Positions 14,858 to 22,773 of a stretch of DNA of 39,937 nt are shown piece after piece (position 1 is the first letter of the stretch; each line of letters begins with the position of its first letter). The position numbers and the translations under genes were made by a program. The DNA is taken from contig CAYGVS010000009.1 of assembly GCA_964353635.1 (NCBI GenBank), positions 1 through 39,937 of the forward strand. Reading direction: 5' to 3'. The stretch is from JAPLVB01 sp964353635. Lineage in GTDB: Archaea > Aenigmatarchaeota > Aenigmatarchaeia > QMZP01. The notes under the pieces were generated by a model. That model did no database searches. It saw only the letters and a program-made list of their open reading frames with translations, and was not told where the DNA came from.

Positions 14858-16729
14858 CTAAACAGAAATCACGCCTGAGGATATAAGCGCTGTATACAGG
14901 TTTTTATATTTGGTGACTTTTGGCACATAGTTTATGGTTTCCGCAGGAAGGTATCTCTTTGCACAATCATAAGTTGGGTTTTTTCTGCATTCATCGCCAA
15001 GGATGCTATTCACTCTGGTCGGTCCGGCATTATAGGCTGCAGCAGCCAGCCTCTCGTCTCCATTGAACATGTCAAGAAGATACCTCAGGTATTTTGCGCC
15101 GTATTTTACATTAATTTTTGGGTTGTAAAGGCTTCCCTCGGACTTTTTCCACCCTTGTGATATGGCTGTTTTTGGCATAATCTGCATCAGGCCTATCGCG
15201 CCTTTATTGCTTCTTGCGTTGGGCCTCCAGGAGCTTTCTGCCTGCACAATGCTGAAAACAAACGGCTTAGGTAGCTGATTTGATATTGAAAAGACAGAAA
15301 CAATTCTCTGCAGGCCTTCTGTACCTTTAGGCGGAACTGCAGGTTTGAGGTATGTCTTCCCTTTGCCTATAGAAAAGGACAGCACCCCTGATGGAAGGTT
15401 TGAGCCGCTGCAGCAGGAGCCCTCCACAGTCCAGTTATCCTCCCTCAGAACCTGAACGGCCTCTGTGCAGCACGGGTCTTCTATGGGACAGTCCATCTCA
15501 TCCAGTTCCATCCCATCTTCCGAGTAAGAGGATATGGAGCACTCTGCCACATAGCCGCACTCGTCCTCATCCTCGCATGTCTCCTCTTCTGCAGACTGGA
15601 AGCTGTAGGTAAATTGCTGGGCTGCCTGGGTTTTCGGAGCCAATTTGAAGGCCTTAGCTGGCTCAAGCGGCAAGGGCTTAGTTATGGAAAGCACGTAAAC
15701 AAGGGCTATGGGCTGCATGGAAACAGAACTGCCATCAAACACCGGGAACTGGTTACCTGTGGGATTCTGAATCTCAAGCTTCACCTTTATGTTCGCCTCA
15801 TATATGTTGTCAGAGGGATTTGCGCCCACGCTTGTCTGGGTTACAGCATCCTGCAAGATGGTCGCAGTTATTATGTACTCGCTCCCATCCATACCTTCCT
15901 CTCCCCAGGTATTCGTGCCTCCAGTTTCCCAGCCAGGAAGAATAGTCTGCCTGAGACCCTTCTGGAAATCCGTTGGATTGTCCACAGGCGCATCCACGAG
16001 GAAGCCCTCTATATCTTCCCTGAGCTGCCCATAGATCTCAACACCTTTCTGATAGACTCCGTAGCAGTTCACCTTGTAGTCATCACTGTTCATGAGAGTG
16101 GAATCCTTCTCCAGTCTTATGTACTCCCCTGTCTCCTGGTTCTTCTGTATGTTCATGTTGGAGTCAGCGAAGGCTGAGACTGACATCAACAAGGGGTCGG
16201 CATCATCAGTATTCATATATACCTGAGTGTAAGTGGGAATGTTCACGAAATATTCAGAGAGGAACTTGTACGTGCTTTTGGTGTAAAGGTTAAGGTTGGA
16301 CTTTATGGAATTCTGCATCCCCTCTTCAAAGAGCGTCTGGCCAGGTCCAGACCCAGAATCCCATACAGCAAGCCCTTGATAGTTATTGGTTGGCAGGCTC
16401 TCCCACCCTCCTTTCTTCAGGTTGTCATAGCATGCCTGGTATATTGAATAGTCCAGCGCCGTGTCTGCATAGAGCTTAGCCGCATCCAGGGCGTTGCCCA
16501 TGGTATGGATATGTGTCCTGGTTTCGACATCCGTTTCCAGCTGGTTGTTCTTTATGATGGGTATGTTCACATATGACCAGATGACAATCAGGACTACCAC
16601 TAAGCCTATTGCCAAAATTACCAGTGTCGCCCCAGCCTTCATCCTCGGTTCGAAGGCGAAATCTTGACCGAAGGCGTCCGAAGACGCCTTCCAATTAAGT
16701 TTCGCCTTCTGTTCATGTGTCAGTCCCAT
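14858..16729 (-). CDS. Membrane-anchored SLT lytic transglycosylase (large)
   Basis: 623 aa. A cytosolic N-terminus (residues 1-32), one membrane span (~33-55), a long exported region of unknown fold (~60-370), a Cys-rich linker (residues 385-440 with 10 Cys, including CC pairs) and a C-terminal GH23 Slt domain (~475-610). Slt motifs are intact: catalytic Glu498 in QAESSW, GLMQIMP at 513-519, AAYNAGP at 564-570 and YVPKV near 601. The enzyme should cut the MurNAc-GlcNAc bond of peptidoglycan. It is the last gene of a nine-gene operon and overlaps the M23 gene by 10 bases. Residues 7-26 are encoded by a 58-bp nested palindrome. Confidence 0.9.
   Translation of the reverse strand: MGLTHEQKAKLNWKASSDAFGQDFAFEPRMKAGATLVILAIGLVVVLIVIWSYVNIPIIKNNQLETDVETRTHIHTMGNALDAAKLYADTALDYSIYQACYDNLKKGGWESLPTNNYQGLAVWDSGSGPGQTLFEEGMQNSIKSNLNLYTKSTYKFLSEYFVNIPTYTQVYMNTDDADPLLMSVSAFADSNMNIQKNQETGEYIRLEKDSTLMNSDDYKVNCYGVYQKGVEIYGQLREDIEGFLVDAPVDNPTDFQKGLRQTILPGWETGGTNTWGEEGMDGSEYIITATILQDAVTQTSVGANPSDNIYEANIKVKLEIQNPTGNQFPVFDGSSVSMQPIALVYVLSITKPLPLEPAKAFKLAPKTQAAQQFTYSFQSAEEETCEDEDECGYVAECSISSYSEDGMELDEMDCPIEDPCCTEAVQVLREDNWTVEGSCCSGSNLPSGVLSFSIGKGKTYLKPAVPPKGTEGLQRIVSVFSISNQLPKPFVFSIVQAESSWRPNARSNKGAIGLMQIMPKTAISQGWKKSEGSLYNPKINVKYGAKYLRYLLDMFNGDERLAAAAYNAGPTRVNSILGDECRKNPTYDCAKRYLPAETINYVPKVTKYKNLYTALISSGVISV
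16652..16709. repeat. 58-bp nested palindrome inside a coding region (copy D)
   Basis: Outer arms GAAGGCGAAA (16652-16661) and TTTCGCCTTC (16700-16709) enclose inner arms GAAGGCGTC (16670-16678) and GACGCCTTC (16683-16691) with a CGAA loop. Spacing is 9 arm + 9 spacer + 9 arm + 4 loop and the mirror image. It encodes residues 7-26 of the lytic transglycosylase, just before its membrane span, with the frame kept open. Confidence 0.85.
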
Positions 16730-17760
16730 TGCTTGAACACCACTGTACCTTTTATATTTCCTGATTTCGCTCCGGGCAGGGGGATATCTGTGTCATAGCT
16801 TCTGACGCTCTTTCCGGATATCATGCCGGAGACATATGAGCAGGACGCGACTTTTGCATGCTCGCAAGCTAGGCCTTTCATCTCATCCACTTTCATATCC
16901 TTGAATAATTCGCACGGATTTACTGAATCTTTGTCAGCTCTGTTTGATGATATCCTGACTTCAAAATGAAGATGTGGGGCTTCCGAGGCTCCAGTGTTCC
17001 CGGTTTTTCCTATTAAAGTGCCTTCTATCACCTGGTCGCCAGGTTTTAGATTCACTCCATTAGAATTTTTAAAATCGCTTAGATGAGCATAATGAATTCT
17101 ATAATTTCCATCCATGCTGCTAATTACCACATGATTTCCATAACCGTCATCATATTTAGCCAATTCCACAGTCCCTGATATAGAGGCATAGACATTCTTC
17201 CCAACCTCGCTCCTTATGTCAATTCCTCCATGGCAATCACACTGGCCGGGCTTAGAGCTCAGCTCCCTTCCTCCAAAGCCTGAAGTTAAGTAGTTTGAAG
17301 TTATGTCCAGAGGCCATTTCAGCTCTATTTTTGCAGATGCAGAGGTTCCACAGCCAATGATGGCGCTTTTTGTGGAGTCCTGGATAATAGGAGGCACGCC
17401 TTGCTTGAAGTTCACGGAAGCTATTCCGCTATATGTGAAATCGTATTTTCCAAAAGCGGTTTTTAGTGTGTTTTCTACTGGGCTGATGTCAGAGAATTCA
17501 CCCAGATAGCTTCCCAGCAGCTCTATGTGCTTTGCGCTCCCATTCTTCGCGTTAAGCAAGCTCACCAGTTCAGTCCCGGCATCATCATTCACCATGAAGA
17601 TGTTAACCTGGCCTTTGATGTTTATTATCTTAGTAAGAAAGGAGAAATAGCTGCCAAAAAGTATTATTGCCGCAACAATGCCCACAACAAGAATAAGCAG
17701 CATGAAGTCTGCAACCCCTTTTCTGCTATTTCCATTCAATCCGTTTGTTTTGCGTTTCAT
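16720..17760 (-). CDS. Membrane-anchored M23 (LytM-type) metallopeptidase
   Basis: 346 aa. N-terminal SRKG-VADFM segment (Gly15) then a hydrophobic span (~18-40), an exported spacer (~45-145) and an M23 domain (~148-275). Zinc and catalytic residues are present: His177 and Asp181 in CHGGIDI, His226 in HYAHL, and His263/His265 in APHLHFEV. The family cuts peptide cross-bridges of bacterial cell walls. A ~70-residue C-terminal extension with four Cys follows. It starts 1 base after the preceding gene ends and overlaps the next by 10 bases, so it is fully embedded in the operon. The RKG before the span resembles a class III (prepilin-type) signal. Confidence 0.92.
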   Translation of the reverse strand: MKRKTNGLNGNSRKGVADFMLLILVVGIVAAIILFGSYFSFLTKIINIKGQVNIFMVNDDAGTELVSLLNAKNGSAKHIELLGSYLGEFSDISPVENTLKTAFGKYDFTYSGIASVNFKQGVPPIIQDSTKSAIIGCGTSASAKIELKWPLDITSNYLTSGFGGRELSSKPGQCDCHGGIDIRSEVGKNVYASISGTVELAKYDDGYGNHVVISSMDGNYRIHYAHLSDFKNSNGVNLKPGDQVIEGTLIGKTGNTGASEAPHLHFEVRISSNRADKDSVNPCELFKDMKVDEMKGLACEHAKVASCSYVSGMISGKSVRSYDTDIPLPGAKSGNIKGTVVFKQWD

Positions 17761-17761
17761 T

Positions 17762-18238
17762 TCAAAATCCCCAAAATCCAGGATAGTTTAAAGGAATCGA
17801 GGCTTTCTCCGATATGCTCACCCCCAGCCTTGCGACATAATTCTTGTCCCCGTCATTCACTGTGACGAAAATCTTATGGCTTGAGGCCTTCTCATTATAT
17901 CCGAAATTGTAGGTTTTTGTCGTGCCTTCCAGGATATCAATCCTGGCGCCTGAGTCCACTGAAGACATATTGCAGAGCGTGTGCAGGCTTCCTCCGTTTT
18001 TTGATTCCAGATAGCTCACAGGTATGCTCCCGTCCATGTTCGTCCCAAAGCATTCTTTTATTAAATGCGCAGCATCCACTGCCTGTATGTCAGTCAGGGA
18101 AACCTTCATGTCTGCAGAAAGCTTGAGCATGCTTGTCTGCAAGAAAATCACAAGCGCTAGAATCACACCCACAAAGAGTATAACACCTAAGGGGGTGGTC
18201 ACGAATTCATAGTCGCCTTTTAGTTTTTTGTTCAGCAT
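17762..18238 (-). CDS. Single-span exported protein, pilin-like architecture
   Basis: 158 aa from the ATG at 18238, which overlaps the preceding gene by 7 bases; an earlier frame start at 18262 would overlap by 31. The N-terminus KLKG-DYEFVTTPLG is followed by a hydrophobic helix (~15-35) and a small exported beta-rich domain with two Cys (about residues 63 and 89). One N-terminal helix plus a small exported domain is the pilin or pseudopilin layout, but I see no E5. Function unknown; it sits between the two peptidoglycan-enzyme genes of the operon. Confidence 0.75.
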   Translation of the reverse strand: MLNKKLKGDYEFVTTPLGVILFVGVILALVIFLQTSMLKLSADMKVSLTDIQAVDAAHLIKECFGTNMDGSIPVSYLESKNGGSLHTLCNMSSVDSGARIDILEGTTKTYNFGYNEKASSHKIFVTVNDGDKNYVARLGVSISEKASIPLNYPGFWGF

Positions 18239-19182
18239 AGTTTGCACTTCTGGATATCGCAAGCGTTGGCCATCGCGTAGCAGGATTTATAGTATCCCAT
18301 GACGCCAGGTACATAGGCCAGCGTCTCCTTGAAGGTCACATATATCTTCAGGGTGTTCCAGTCGCTGCATGAGCTTTCTGACGCTAGGCACAGTCTCGTC
18401 CAATTTCTGACGTTCCCGGGTCCAGCGTTATATGCAGCAAGGGATATCTCCTTATCCTTGAATTCCCTTATCATGTCGCTCAGGTATCTTGTACCACCCA
18501 TTATGTTTTCCTGGGGGTCATATAGGTTGACCCCGAGGCCGGCCGCTGTTTTTGGCATAAGCTGCATCAGGCCTATCGCGCCCTTCTTTGATTGGACATA
18601 GCCGCCGTTCTCATTGCACTGGCTGAATTTCCTGCCTGTCTCCTGCATTATGACCGCTTTGATGAGGGCCTCCTCGACCCCATATCTGCTCGCAGCGCTT
18701 GTTATGTAGCTGCGTATGTCTTGCTCAGATGTCTGTGCACAAGGCACATCTGGAACAGCCCCGGAGCCAATGTCAACAAGATTCCCCTTTATGTATATCT
18801 TCCCTCCCTGGTCTTTGAGGATTTCAATTAGGTTGACCCTCACAGGAGCAAGAGGCTCAACGCTCACAAGAATGGGGACCTCATAGGATTTGCTTCCATT
18901 CTCATCATATGTAGCCTTGACGTAGCTTACCCCCTTCTTTGAATAAACCTCCACAAGAAGAGGCTGCCTCAGCCCGAAGTCCTTCTGAACCCTACCCGCA
19001 TCCATTGTGGAGAGTGTATTGACAGAGGTTGCCAGAAAGTTCGCCACTACCATGGCCTGGCCCTGCCTGCTGGATTCAGCGCTGGGGGATATCATTCTCA
19101 CTACAAAGACTATGGCTATGAGGCATATGACTATAGCTCCTGCAAACAGGATCATCTTTTTCTCTGATTGCCCTTTTCTCAT
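18232..19182 (-). CDS. Membrane-anchored SLT lytic transglycosylase (small)
   Basis: 316 aa from the ATG at 19182, chosen because it overlaps the upstream stop as ATGA. Short N-terminus MRKG-QSEKK, one hydrophobic span (~10-30), an exported spacer, and a GH23 Slt domain (~155-310). Catalytic Glu181 (MQETGRKF), GLMQLMP at 204-210, AAYNAGP at 249-255 and a YVPGV near 298 are all intact. Four Cys in the domain suggest disulfides outside the cell. It should cut glycan strands of peptidoglycan. It is not a duplicate of the larger Slt gene outside the catalytic domain, so the operon carries two distinct transglycosylases. Confidence 0.92.
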   Translation of the reverse strand: MRKGQSEKKMILFAGAIVICLIAIVFVVRMISPSAESSRQGQAMVVANFLATSVNTLSTMDAGRVQKDFGLRQPLLVEVYSKKGVSYVKATYDENGSKSYEVPILVSVEPLAPVRVNLIEILKDQGGKIYIKGNLVDIGSGAVPDVPCAQTSEQDIRSYITSAASRYGVEEALIKAVIMQETGRKFSQCNENGGYVQSKKGAIGLMQLMPKTAAGLGVNLYDPQENIMGGTRYLSDMIREFKDKEISLAAYNAGPGNVRNWTRLCLASESSCSDWNTLKIYVTFKETLAYVPGVMGYYKSCYAMANACDIQKCKLC

Positions 19183-19883
19183 TTTTTCTCCATATCTGGA
19201 CATTCTGAATCAGCTGCAAGTTCCATCCTATAAGTGAAGCCATCTGTGGCAGGTATTTTTGTGAACTTGTAACAGAATTTCTGCTCTTTTTCATTAAGGT
19301 TTTGCGGACCAGCCTCTAGATTAGAAGGAAGATAAATTACAGTATTTCCATTCTTATCAGCAAAGTTCCCTTCAATACCTATGCAGCTTGGCTTAATCAG
19401 TGCCTCCCTGCCTGTGCTTGACCATAATCTTTTAGCATAACCATAATAGTACTCCCACTTCTGTTTTATTTTGCTTAACCACCCTGCATCACTTTGAGCC
19501 TGATCTTTCACGGTTTTCCAAGGCAGAATAAGTATGAATGACTTGTAACCTGAGAATGTGGTTGTGCAGTAATCCTTTTCCGCCTGTGAAACGAATTTCC
19601 CAAAATCCGTATTGGAAGAGTCGAAATAGCCCTTCTGGAAGAAGATTACTCCTCCAACACAGTCTCCCATGGTTATTTTAGCTGTTTTAAATTGATTGGG
19701 GGTCAGATAGCTCAGCGTTGACTTGACGTCATCAAGGTTCGTATACGTTTTTGACCAGCACTGACCATATGCCGCATAAATTATTGTTGGATATAGAAAA
19801 ACCACGATTATCACAGCAGCTATAACCAGCCCGAAAACAAAGAACCCTATCATTTGAAAGGGGTAGTCAATGCCTTTTTTCAT
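19179..19883 (-). CDS. Single-span exported protein, 234 aa
   Basis: Not recognised. MKKG-IDYPFQMIG leads into a hydrophobic helix (~12-34), then a ~200-residue exported domain with six Cys and aromatic-rich stretches (KQKWEYYYGYAKRLW). The KKG before the helix is like the class III signal peptides of archaeal pilins. It couples to the small Slt gene by ATGA. Operon position and topology suggest a structural part of the same envelope machine. Confidence 0.75.
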   Translation of the reverse strand: MKKGIDYPFQMIGFFVFGLVIAAVIIVVFLYPTIIYAAYGQCWSKTYTNLDDVKSTLSYLTPNQFKTAKITMGDCVGGVIFFQKGYFDSSNTDFGKFVSQAEKDYCTTTFSGYKSFILILPWKTVKDQAQSDAGWLSKIKQKWEYYYGYAKRLWSSTGREALIKPSCIGIEGNFADKNGNTVIYLPSNLEAGPQNLNEKEQKFCYKFTKIPATDGFTYRMELAADSECPDMEKK

Positions 19884-19929
19884 AAGTATTTATTTGGTTT
19901 CTGAGGCTTAAATCCCTGGGCGTTATGCA

Positions 19930-20061
19930 TCAATACAGCTTCCACTTTATGATTACCAGGACAATGGCGGTTATGATGGCGATGGCGGCTATCAGCAAAA
20001 CGACCCCAATTCCTGTCTCGAGGCCAAGGGACACCTGCGCTTTATCTGCCTTTTCAGTCAT
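19930..20061 (-). CDS. 43-aa single-span membrane peptide
   Basis: Short frame MTEKADKAQVSLG followed by a hydrophobic helix (residues ~16-37) and a WKLY end. It fits the spacing of the operon (16 bases after the previous stop, 46 before the next start) and is clearly a membrane peptide. The QVSLGLE stretch before the helix recalls archaeal pilin N-termini. With its neighbours it could be a small coat or channel subunit. Confidence 0.7.
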   Translation of the reverse strand: MTEKADKAQVSLGLETGIGVVLLIAAIAIITAIVLVIIKWKLY

Positions 20062-20077
20062 TCAATCTCCTGTCATC

Positions 20078-20203
20078 TTAAATAAGTTTGAATTTGCTAA
20101 GAGCATACAATAGGATAAAGGCCACGATGACAAATACCAAAACAATAGCAGCCATGCTAATCGGCATGTCAAATCCCTTCATTTTCCCTTTTATTGGTTT
20201 CAT
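20078..20203 (-). CDS. 41-aa single-span membrane peptide
   Basis: MKPIKGKMKG-FDMPIS followed by one strongly hydrophobic helix (residues ~16-35) and a short basic end (SKFKLI). Starts 4 bases after the previous gene ends. Four Lys and two Gly in the first 10 residues set the inside-positive end. Not recognised; a second very small membrane subunit of the operon. Confidence 0.7.
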   Translation of the reverse strand: MKPIKGKMKGFDMPISMAAIVLVFVIVAFILLYALSKFKLI

Positions 20204-20207
20204 GTAA

Positions 20208-20405
20208 TCACTTTCCTATTCCTGGAATCTGCGTGCCTGTCGATGATGACTTGAACCCTCCTGAAAGCAGCTGCCTGAACCATTCATTGAGGCCTTTCAC
20301 TCCAGTGTTTGCGTCCCCGAACCATCCCGCCAGCAGAGCCACAAACACCACGAAGGCTATCACTATGAGGACGATGACGACCAATATTCTTATTGTGAAT
20401 TCCAT
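20208..20405 (-). CDS. 65-aa single-span membrane peptide
   Basis: Hydrophobic helix at residues ~4-28 (IRILVVIVLIVIAFVVFVAL) followed by a ~35-residue tail (GDANTGVKGLNEWFRQLLSG) ending in a flexible Ser/Gly/Pro stretch. The start is 1 base after the stop of the 740-aa gene, so the two are translationally coupled. Not recognised. Confidence 0.75.
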   Translation of the reverse strand: MEFTIRILVVIVLIVIAFVVFVALLAGWFGDANTGVKGLNEWFRQLLSGGFKSSSTGTQIPGIGK

Positions 20406-20406
20406 G

Positions 20407-22629
20407 TTAGCCTCCTACGCCTCCAGAAGGCCACATTGACCATTGCTCCATTGTGTGAGATACATATGCAGTACCTGCTCCTGTTGCGAACATAATAACT
20501 GGTGCGGCAGGCCCTGTTGGAACAGCGAACACGTCTATGCCTATTGATGCGATAAGAACCCCAGTGCTTACAGCGCCTTTGCCCAAGTTAGCTCCCCAGT
20601 AACAGTAATTATGTGTGTAATCACTACTACCACCACTATCCCCCTTCACACTTATGATTATGGCATCAGTACTATCTGTCTGTCCAGCAGCGAGTGAAAT
20701 CTTCATGTCATTATCTAACCTCTCCCATTCCTTCTCACTATCAGAGCCTGAGAGAGTATATTTTTTGATTTCTGTTAAATTACTATTCTGTTCATCTGAA
20801 ATTCCAGTGAATGTTCCCCATGGAATAGCGGTAAATATATCTCCAACAGCCTTATTTTCAGCTACATTATCATCAACTGTTGTACATATGTCCGTACAAC
20901 TGTACACATCATATTGATCTGTACTAGACTCTGGCTGCATCTTAAATTGAGTTTCTTTTATTTCATCACCTGAAACCGTGTACACTTGCCCATTTCCATC
21001 TACCAGAATCATCTCAGCACTGTCTGGTGTTTTAACCAATGAATATGCTGCTGAAAAGCCCTTTCCTACAAGGCTCGAGGTACCGCTCCATATTTGATAC
21101 CACCATGATCTTTTTCCGCAGATTGCAGCTTTGTTTCCTTCAACATCAATCGTACTTGTTCCAGGAACATAATTATTATTTGAATCCACCAAAAGCTTGC
21201 CATCTTTGTCTACTTGCCAACATGAAGTCTTACCCTTTTTTATTGTAAGTGTTGCCCTGCATGGGGATGCTAGATAGAATCTCGGGTCATTAAAGGAATT
21301 CTCCCTGCTTAGTTCGATATATATGGGTTTGCTATTTACTGTTTGAAGATCATATTTGATTGTATCCTTAAATGGAGATCTTAAAGCCAAGGAATGTTCT
21401 CCTACAGACTTGAACTTCTCGTTTATGGAGTCCACGTATTCTGCAATATATGCGACTGATATAACCAGTCCATATTTGGCATAATCTGCTTTTCCTGGAA
21501 TCTTCTTTTCTACTCCACCGAGTTTATCCTTAAACATGTAATATATTTTTTCCAGTGCATTCCGGTTTTCAACTGTAAGTTTGTCTATTGCAGCTTTATC
21601 GAATTGTGCTACTAACTTAGGGGGTATATAATCTCCATTGTTTTCCACGAATCTTATTACTTTATCTGTGATTTCAACTTTTGTAGCTTCTGGTATTTTA
21701 CCTTCCCACTTGGCATTAACATCCTTTATAATGAGATCAACCGCTTTGTTCAGTTCCTTTTCTGGCAGTTCATCAAAAAATTTAAAAAGAGATTGTGAAG
21801 TCATTTTTTTAATTCCCTCCTTGAGCTCTCCACTTAGGCCAATTACAACTTTTTCTTCTGTCGCTTTTGCTCCTTCTTTCCCCAGTTTTCCAAAAATCTT
21901 GGCCATTACCTTTTCTCCAACATCCTTACCTGCAGTATATACAACACTGAACCCCTTTGAAGCTATAGATCCGAATCCAGCGAATGCGGCATTAAGCACA
22001 CCAGATCCAATTATTGAGAGAGCCACTACGTTCGTTTTTGATATCTGCCAAGCATCAGATTCCTCTTTTGGGAAGGCCTGATAGTAAAGTAAGAAATTAG
22101 GATCTCCCATACCAACTATCCATTCTTGGGCGTTTGTGATTGTTTGGGGCAGCTGAAAATTGTTCACATTACAAACATATCCATCAGTACCTTGATTTTT
22201 ACAATCCACCGTTGTTCCTTTATTAATATCAGCTGCTGCAAATCCTGTGAATTCAGAAGATAATTTAATTGACCCTTCGAAGCCTGACCCTTTAACTTCT
22301 GATTTGCAACCGGACCAAGGCTTCCCCTCTTCCACGGAATTTATAGCGCAAACAAGCCCATCCATGGAGTTTTCTACAATTTTCATCTGCCTTGTATCAA
22401 CAGTCCCACCACAAATATTCGGATTCTTTGCGCAGAACTCTGCAAGCATGCTGGATATCCCCCCGCTTGCGGCTATTATGAGGATGACAACACCCAACCC
22501 GATAATAATGACCAGAAACAGCTTCATCATCTCCTCTACTTCAAAGCCGACTCCTCTCATTTTGCTTGAGTGACGGCTTACAGTAACTTGGCAAGGCCGT
22601 CTATCCGCATTCAGGGTGGAGATTCCCAT
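20407..22629 (-). CDS. Large membrane-anchored protein, first gene of the operon
   Basis: 740 aa. From the ATG at 22629, TATA at 22650-22661 is ~26 nt away, so a leaderless start fits. An alternative ATG at 22560 (residue 24) gives MRGVG-FEVEEMMKLFLV, a short leader, Gly, then Phe1 and Glu5 followed by a hydrophobic helix: the textbook type IV prepilin pattern. The rest contains an exported body with many Cys pairs, a charged helical middle (~230-400), and a C-terminal hydrophobic stretch (~690-730) that could be a second membrane segment. I do not recognise the body. As the operon leader and largest part it is probably the core of the complex. Confidence 0.75.
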   Translation of the reverse strand: MGISTLNADRRPCQVTVSRHSSKMRGVGFEVEEMMKLFLVIIIGLGVVILIIAASGGISSMLAEFCAKNPNICGGTVDTRQMKIVENSMDGLVCAINSVEEGKPWSGCKSEVKGSGFEGSIKLSSEFTGFAAADINKGTTVDCKNQGTDGYVCNVNNFQLPQTITNAQEWIVGMGDPNFLLYYQAFPKEESDAWQISKTNVVALSIIGSGVLNAAFAGFGSIASKGFSVVYTAGKDVGEKVMAKIFGKLGKEGAKATEEKVVIGLSGELKEGIKKMTSQSLFKFFDELPEKELNKAVDLIIKDVNAKWEGKIPEATKVEITDKVIRFVENNGDYIPPKLVAQFDKAAIDKLTVENRNALEKIYYMFKDKLGGVEKKIPGKADYAKYGLVISVAYIAEYVDSINEKFKSVGEHSLALRSPFKDTIKYDLQTVNSKPIYIELSRENSFNDPRFYLASPCRATLTIKKGKTSCWQVDKDGKLLVDSNNNYVPGTSTIDVEGNKAAICGKRSWWYQIWSGTSSLVGKGFSAAYSLVKTPDSAEMILVDGNGQVYTVSGDEIKETQFKMQPESSTDQYDVYSCTDICTTVDDNVAENKAVGDIFTAIPWGTFTGISDEQNSNLTEIKKYTLSGSDSEKEWERLDNDMKISLAAGQTDSTDAIIISVKGDSGGSSDYTHNYCYWGANLGKGAVSTGVLIASIGIDVFAVPTGPAAPVIMFATGAGTAYVSHTMEQWSMWPSGGVGG

Positions 22630-22649
22630 GTAAATTATTATGGGTATGA

Positions 22650-22661
22650 TGGCTTAAATCC
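22650..22661 (-). promoter_or_regulatory. Promoter of the nine-gene envelope operon
   Basis: GGGATTTAAGCC on the minus strand, centred ~26 nt upstream of the ATG at 22629. No other promoter-like gap exists until the end of the operon, since genes there are 1 to 46 bases apart or overlap. Confidence 0.5.
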
Positions 22662-22674
22662 CTGAAGACTGGCT

Positions 22675-22700
22675 GAAAGCGTCTGTTGATACCCTTTCCC
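22675..22700. repeat. Dispersed palindrome, degenerate copy E
   Basis: GAAAGCGTC, loop TGTT, then GATACCCTTTC. Loop size and arm sequence match the GAAGG family, but the stem has mismatches and a bulge. It lies between the divergent envelope operon and the TA module. Confidence 0.5.
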
Positions 22701-22711
22701 CAAATGCAGAA

Positions 22712-22745
22712 ACCTTTATAAATCAATTATCATTATAATGATAAT
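22712..22745. promoter_or_regulatory. TATA box and 20-bp perfect palindrome of the wHTH-nucleotidyltransferase module
   Basis: A TATA box (CTTTATAAAT, about 22714-22723) is followed by a perfect palindrome, ATTATCATTATAATGATAAT (22726-22745), in front of the wHTH gene. It sits at the expected transcription start, so the wHTH protein is likely to repress its own module there. Confidence 0.75.
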
Positions 22746-22773
22746 ATAGAATATAGAAACCCAGGCGAATGGT

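Noticed and set aside
16652..16709. CRISPR-like repeats
   Set aside because: Arms recur at 18-base spacing but mirror around a centre, and there are no equal repeats with unique spacers.
22571..22602. Imperfect hairpin (GACGGCTT / AAGGCCGTC) near the start of the operon's first gene
   Set aside because: Bulged and with a long loop; it would matter as a leader structure only if translation starts at 22560, which is not settled.
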